Assembly (NCBI GenBank): GCA_046565505.1
Contig: JBKHYJ010000083.1
Location: 1-46,063, forward strand
Origin: JBKHYJ01 sp046565505
GTDB lineage: Bacteria > Acidobacteriota > Blastocatellia > UBA7656
Length of the DNA stretch: 46,063 nucleotides
Direction: 5' to 3'
The translations under genes and the position numbers were made by a program. Under the pieces are notes generated by a model. It saw only the letters and a program-made list of their open reading frames with translations. It did not search any database and was not told the origin of the DNA. Positions 42,625-46,063 of this stretch are shown here, one piece after another. The stretch's first letter is position 1. Every line of letters starts with the position of its first letter.

Positions 42625-43758
42625 TTGGGTCAAAAAACGGGGCACGAGCTTTTCCGGCAGTCGCTTTCAGAGAACGTACCTCTGGGGCCGCTCACCACGC
42701 TGGGCGTCGGCGGGCCCGCGCGGTTCTTCGCCGAATGCGCGAGCGGCGAGGCGCTGGCGGCGGGGGTCGAGTGGGCGCGCGACGAAGGCGTGCCGCTTTT
42801 CCTGCTCGGGGGCGGCAGCAACGTCGTCGTCGCGGACAGGGGCTTTCCGGGATTGGTCCTGCGCGTAGGCATTCGCGGGATCGAGATCGGCATCGAAGGG
42901 GATCAAGTAACCGTCACCGCAGGCGCGGGCGAAGAATGGGACCTGCTGGTCGCCTACTGCGCGGGCCGAAACTTTGCCGGGTTCGAGTGCCTGTCGGGCA
43001 TTCCGGGCCGCGTCGGCGCCACGCCGATTCAGAACGTGGGCGCGTATGGGAGCGAGACGAGCGAGACTCTTCTATGGGTCGAGGCGATGGAGGTGGCGAC
43101 CGGCACGCTGGTAGAGATTCGGGCCGAGGAATGCGAGTTCGGCTACCGCCTGAGCCGCTTCAAGGCGCGGGACCGCGACCGCTTCATAATCACGAGGGTG
43201 ACTTATCGCCTTGTGGCGAATGGCAGGCCAGCCATTCGTTACGCGGAGCTTCAAAGATACCTGTCTGAGAATGGCGCGGGCGACCCGACGCCCGCACAGG
43301 TGCGCGAAGCGGTGCTGGCGATACGGAAACGGAAGGCGATGGTCATTGACCCGGGCGACGCGGATTCGCGCAGCGTCGGCTCATTCTTTGTCAACCCGGT
43401 GGTGACGGCCGAAGAGTTTCAGCAGATCAAAGAGCGAGCGAGCGCGGGCGGCGCGGCCGGGCAGGACATGCCCTCGTTCCCTTCACCTGACGGCCGCGTA
43501 AAGCTATCGGCGGCGTGGCTCATAGAGCGCGCGGGCTTCGGCCGCGGGTATACGCTCGGCAACGTGGGCACGTCTACGAAGCATGCGCTCGCGATAGTCA
43601 ACCGAGGGGGCGGCAGCGCCAGCGAGGTGGTCAAGCTGAAGGAACGAATACAGTCCGGCGTGCTCGACACGTTCGGCGTCGAGCTTACGCCCGAGCCGGT
43701 GTTCGTCGGATTCGGCGAGCCCTGTACTCCCCGGCGGGCGGGAGGCGGCCGGCGTTAA
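42625..43758 (+). CDS. murB: UDP-N-acetylenolpyruvoylglucosamine reductase (UDP-N-acetylmuramate dehydrogenase)
   Basis: A FAD enzyme that reduces UDP-GlcNAc-enolpyruvate to UDP-MurNAc in peptidoglycan precursor synthesis. Motifs are LTTLGVGGPARFF, LLGGGSNVVVAD, GFECLSGIPGRVGATPIQNV, GAYGSE, FGYRLSRFKA, VGSFFVNPVV and AAWLIERAGFGRG, which place it with type I (E. coli-like) MurB. The start is uncertain. ATG 42511 is the only ATG but overlaps the region of the divergent hydrolase and gives about 65 residues before the first motif. TTG 42625 gives a more normal 24-residue lead and a 377-residue protein, and is used here. No cell-division cluster surrounds it. Confidence 0.92.
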   Translation: MGQKTGHELFRQSLSENVPLGPLTTLGVGGPARFFAECASGEALAAGVEWARDEGVPLFLLGGGSNVVVADRGFPGLVLRVGIRGIEIGIEGDQVTVTAGAGEEWDLLVAYCAGRNFAGFECLSGIPGRVGATPIQNVGAYGSETSETLLWVEAMEVATGTLVEIRAEECEFGYRLSRFKARDRDRFIITRVTYRLVANGRPAIRYAELQRYLSENGAGDPTPAQVREAVLAIRKRKAMVIDPGDADSRSVGSFFVNPVVTAEEFQQIKERASAGGAAGQDMPSFPSPDGRVKLSAAWLIERAGFGRGYTLGNVGTSTKHALAIVNRGGGSASEVVKLKERIQSGVLDTFGVELTPEPVFVGFGEPCTPRRAGGGRR

Positions 43759-43874
43759 GGCTTAAAGCGGCGGCGGCCGGAGGCGAGCGTTTTCAAGACC
43801 TCCGCCCTTCGATTCTTCAAACCTCTCGCGGCCCGAGGCCCGCCGCCTTTCGGGTGTTGCCCTATGCTTCCCGC

Positions 43875-45038
43875 CTACTTATCAGCGATCAGCCTCCTGT
43901 AAAGCTCTTCGTACTGCGGGATGATTTTCTCCGTAGAGAATTGCGTGATGGCGATCTCGCGCCCCCTGCGGCCGAGCCGCTCGCGCTCGCCGCCGCCGCT
44001 CAAAATCCCGAACGCCGCTTCCGCCATCGCGTTCACGTCGCCCACGTCGAAGAGGCGGCCGCACCCGCCCTCTTCTACGACTTCGGGCACGCCGCCGACG
44101 CGCGTAGCTATGACAGGGACTTCGCAAGCCATCGCTTCGAGCGCCGAAAGGCCGAACGACTCGCTCTCGCTCGGCAGCAAGAACAGGTCGGCGGCCGACA
44201 GGTAATCGCGGACCCGCGCTTGCGGCTGCTTGCCGACGAACTCCACGAAGCGCCCGACCCCCAATCGCGCGGCGAGCGCCTCGGCGTCCGCCCGCTCCGG
44301 GCCGTCGCCGCACATGACGAGCTTCACGCGTAACCGGCTCCCGGAGCCGCTTTCAAGTGACTTGATCCTGCCGAGCACCTCGACGCAGTCTGTGATCCGC
44401 TTGATGGGGCGGAAGGTCGAAATATGAAGAATTATCTTCTCGCCGTCGGGCGCGAGGGACTGCCTCAGCGAATCGTTAGGCGAGCGGCGGTAGTACCCCG
44501 AGTCGATGAAGTTGTAGATGACTTCGATCTTACACCTGTTGCAAAACGTCTCGTAGGTCGCGTCCCGCAGGTAGCGCGATATGGCCGTCACGGCGTCGGA
44601 CTGGTCGATCCCGAAACGAGTTATCGGCAGAAAGGATGGGTCCTTGCCGACGAGCGTTATGTCGGTCCCGTGCAGCGTGGTCACCACGGGCAGCGGGCGC
44701 TCCGGGCGGAGCATCTCCCTCGCCAGGTACGCGCTGACGGCATGCGGTATGGCGTAATGCATGTGCACGAGGTCCAGCCTTTGGTCGACGGCGACCTCCC
44801 TCAGCTTCGACGCGAGGGCGAGCGTGTAGGGCGGGTACTCGAAGAGCGGGTAGCTCAACATGTCCACCGAATGAAAATGTATGCGCTCGCGCGGGCCGCT
44901 GTTATCGGCGAGTCGCATCGGCGGCGCGTAGCTTATGAAATGAATCGAATGGCCGCGCTTCGCTAGCTCTAGCCCCAGCTCCGAGCCGACCACTCCGCTG
45001 CCGCCATAGGATGGGTAACAGGTTATTCCTATATTCAT
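43875..45038 (-). CDS. bshA: N-acetyl-alpha-D-glucosaminyl L-malate synthase BshA
   Basis: A 387-residue GT4 family glycosyltransferase that joins UDP-GlcNAc and L-malate in the first step of bacillithiol synthesis. The N-terminus MNIGITCYPSYGGSGVVGSE, then GHSIHFISY, LDLVHMHYAIPHA, VTTLHGTDITLVGKDPSF and the C-terminal nucleotide-sugar site PSESESFGLSALEAMACEVP are nearly those of firmicute BshA. The start is ATG 45038; an in-frame GTG at 45053 would add five residues. The bshB1 gene lies 87 bp upstream on the same strand and performs the next step, so the pair is probably one operon. The final enzyme, BshC, is not in this window. Confidence 0.95.
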   Translation of the reverse strand: MNIGITCYPSYGGSGVVGSELGLELAKRGHSIHFISYAPPMRLADNSGPRERIHFHSVDMLSYPLFEYPPYTLALASKLREVAVDQRLDLVHMHYAIPHAVSAYLAREMLRPERPLPVVTTLHGTDITLVGKDPSFLPITRFGIDQSDAVTAISRYLRDATYETFCNRCKIEVIYNFIDSGYYRRSPNDSLRQSLAPDGEKIILHISTFRPIKRITDCVEVLGRIKSLESGSGSRLRVKLVMCGDGPERADAEALAARLGVGRFVEFVGKQPQARVRDYLSAADLFLLPSESESFGLSALEAMACEVPVIATRVGGVPEVVEEGGCGRLFDVGDVNAMAEAAFGILSGGGERERLGRRGREIAITQFSTEKIIPQYEELYRRLIADK

Positions 45039-45125
45039 ATCAGGGGCCGGCACTCATGACGGCGGCGTTGGCCGGGGCGGATGAAGAGGGGCTCTCGCCC
45101 TATAGCCCGCGGCTCGCGCCCGCCA

Positions 45126-45869
45126 TCATGAGTACATGTTCATTCTCCGCGAGAGCAATTCTATGGGGTCGTGCACGTTCAGCGCTTCGCGGACGACGAA
45201 CGCCTCCGCGTGCTCGACCGCGATGAGCGAGCCGAACCACCGCTGCCGCGATTCGAGTCGCCGCAGGAAGGCTTCCGAACTGAGTGCGGTTTCCGGCTCT
45301 TTGCTCGCCGGGTCGTAAAGCTGAGAGCGGTAGCAGGCGACCGCCTTCTGCTTTGCCGCCGCGAAATCGCTTATGTCTACGACGAAGGTGGGCGATACCG
45401 TGCGCGGGAACATGAAGTGCGCGACAGCTTGCGGGCGGAACCTCTCCTGCCCCGCTTCCGAATCGTATTTAGCGAGGCCCGCGACGTGCGCGGCTTCGCG
45501 CACGATCTGGCAGGTGTGGACATGATCGGGGTGAGGGTCTTCCCAGAAGTGTGTGAATATGACGCGCGGCCTGTAGAGCCGGATCTTGCGCGCCATCTTC
45601 ACGCGGGACTCCTCGTTGAGCCACATGTGGCCGTCGGGCAATTCGAGGTTGTCGCGCACGGCAAGCCCGAGCGCGTGCGCCGCCGCTTCGGCCTCCTGGG
45701 CGCGTATGGCCGCGGTCCCGCGGGTGCCCAGCTCACCGCGCGCCATGTCGAGCACCCCGACCTTGTAACCCAGCGAGGCTAGCTTCAACAGCGTCCCGCC
45801 GCAGGAGAATTCCACGTCGTCAGGGTGCGCCCCGACCGCCAGCGCATCGAGCGTTATGTCCGTCGTCAT
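45126..45869 (-). CDS. bshB1: Bacillithiol biosynthesis deacetylase BshB1
   Basis: A 247-residue zinc hydrolase of the PIG-L/LmbE family that removes the acetyl group from GlcNAc-malate to give GlcN-malate, the second bacillithiol step. The zinc site is H15 with D17-D18 in VGAHPDDVEFSCGG, and a later His in FWEDPHPDHVHT. DMARGELGTRGT and LPDGHMW are diagnostic of the BshB1 subgroup. The length matches the family. It precedes bshA on the same strand, so the first two steps are encoded together. Bacillithiol is the main low-molecular-weight thiol in several phyla that lack glutathione. Confidence 0.95.
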   Translation of the reverse strand: MTTDITLDALAVGAHPDDVEFSCGGTLLKLASLGYKVGVLDMARGELGTRGTAAIRAQEAEAAAHALGLAVRDNLELPDGHMWLNEESRVKMARKIRLYRPRVIFTHFWEDPHPDHVHTCQIVREAAHVAGLAKYDSEAGQERFRPQAVAHFMFPRTVSPTFVVDISDFAAAKQKAVACYRSQLYDPASKEPETALSSEAFLRRLESRQRWFGSLIAVEHAEAFVVREALNVHDPIELLSRRMNMYS

Positions 45870-46063
45870 GGCTTCGATCCTCTTATCTCAAGGTAGTGCG
45901 CCCGCCCTTGGAGGTCAAGTCAACCCGTCGCCACATCAGGGTCTATTCATTCTCGGAGATCAAGCCCAAGGGCTGCCAGCCCAAGCCCTGGCTGCGCCGC
46001 ATACATCCGACAAGCTGCCGCTATGTTCGTCGCTCCTGTTACCCTCATCAATGAGATCGCTGC

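Noticed and set aside
43515..44333. Plus-strand open frame bridging murB and bshA
   Set aside because: It overlaps the murB end in another frame and runs antisense to bshA; Arg/Ala-rich with no domain.
45870..46063. Possible partial gene or transposase remnant at the right end
   Set aside because: Short repeats such as CCCAAGGGCTGCCAGCCC occur, but no frame shows a recognisable protein before the window ends.

Overview
The window reads as chromosomal DNA of a GC-rich Acidobacteriota bacterium, most likely Blastocatellia (subdivision 4). The inference rests on two secreted VWFA proteins of the acidobacterial type, a bacillithiol pair (bshA, bshB1), a Hanks kinase with a C-terminal membrane domain, an M16 protease pair, and many GC-rich hairpins without U tracts in place of classical terminators. 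No rRNA, tRNA, CRISPR array, insertion sequence or integrase was seen. About 37 genes are supported. Many neighbours overlap by 4 bp (ATGA) or slightly more, so translationally coupled operons are the rule.

Region 216-3229 is a four-gene cluster: a degenerate nucleotidyltransferase-like protein, a membrane protein with the TIGR04222 look ending in a Cys/Gly-only tail, an MNIO (DUF692) iron oxidase, and a SCO6045-like partner. It looks like an uncharacterised peptide-modification system whose substrate may be the tail of the membrane protein. This is the most interesting part of the window. Region 3401-8624 carries an exported M16 peptidase pair (one zinc-binding, one not) and a DUF3857/transglutaminase-like protein. 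On the minus strand, 8647-13047 holds a DinG-type helicase, glyA and a RodZ-like protein.

Region 13421-16938 has an F420-dependent LLM oxidoreductase, then a two-gene bacterial microcompartment locus (hexameric shell protein plus acylating aldehyde dehydrogenase with a long C-terminal extension). Next come a K+ channel (minus), CorA with a small membrane protein (plus), two VWFA proteins (minus), and plsY-gpsA for phospholipid synthesis (plus), followed by an AI-2E family transporter.

Region 25922-34545 (minus) contains a coupled kinase / amino-acid permease / aminotransferase operon, a secreted helical protein of unknown function and a long-chain acyl-CoA ligase. Region 34788-39411 (plus) is an att-like operon: LolD/MacB-type ATPase, FtsX-type permease and an AttH/CrtC-like secreted protein. 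A fatty acid hydroxylase family protein and a TonB-domain/TPR protein follow. The right end has an alpha/beta hydrolase (minus), murB (plus), and bshA and bshB1 (minus).

The ends, 1-215 and 45870-46063, hold no gene I can support. Intergenic regions carry dispersed short inverted repeats of the AATCTAAAATCCAAAAT type and GC-rich hairpins. Candidate sigma-70-like promoters are visible before the M16 pair, the transglutaminase-like gene, plsY, the acyl-CoA ligase and the TonB/TPR gene. All family assignments come from reading the translated sequence; no database search was run.
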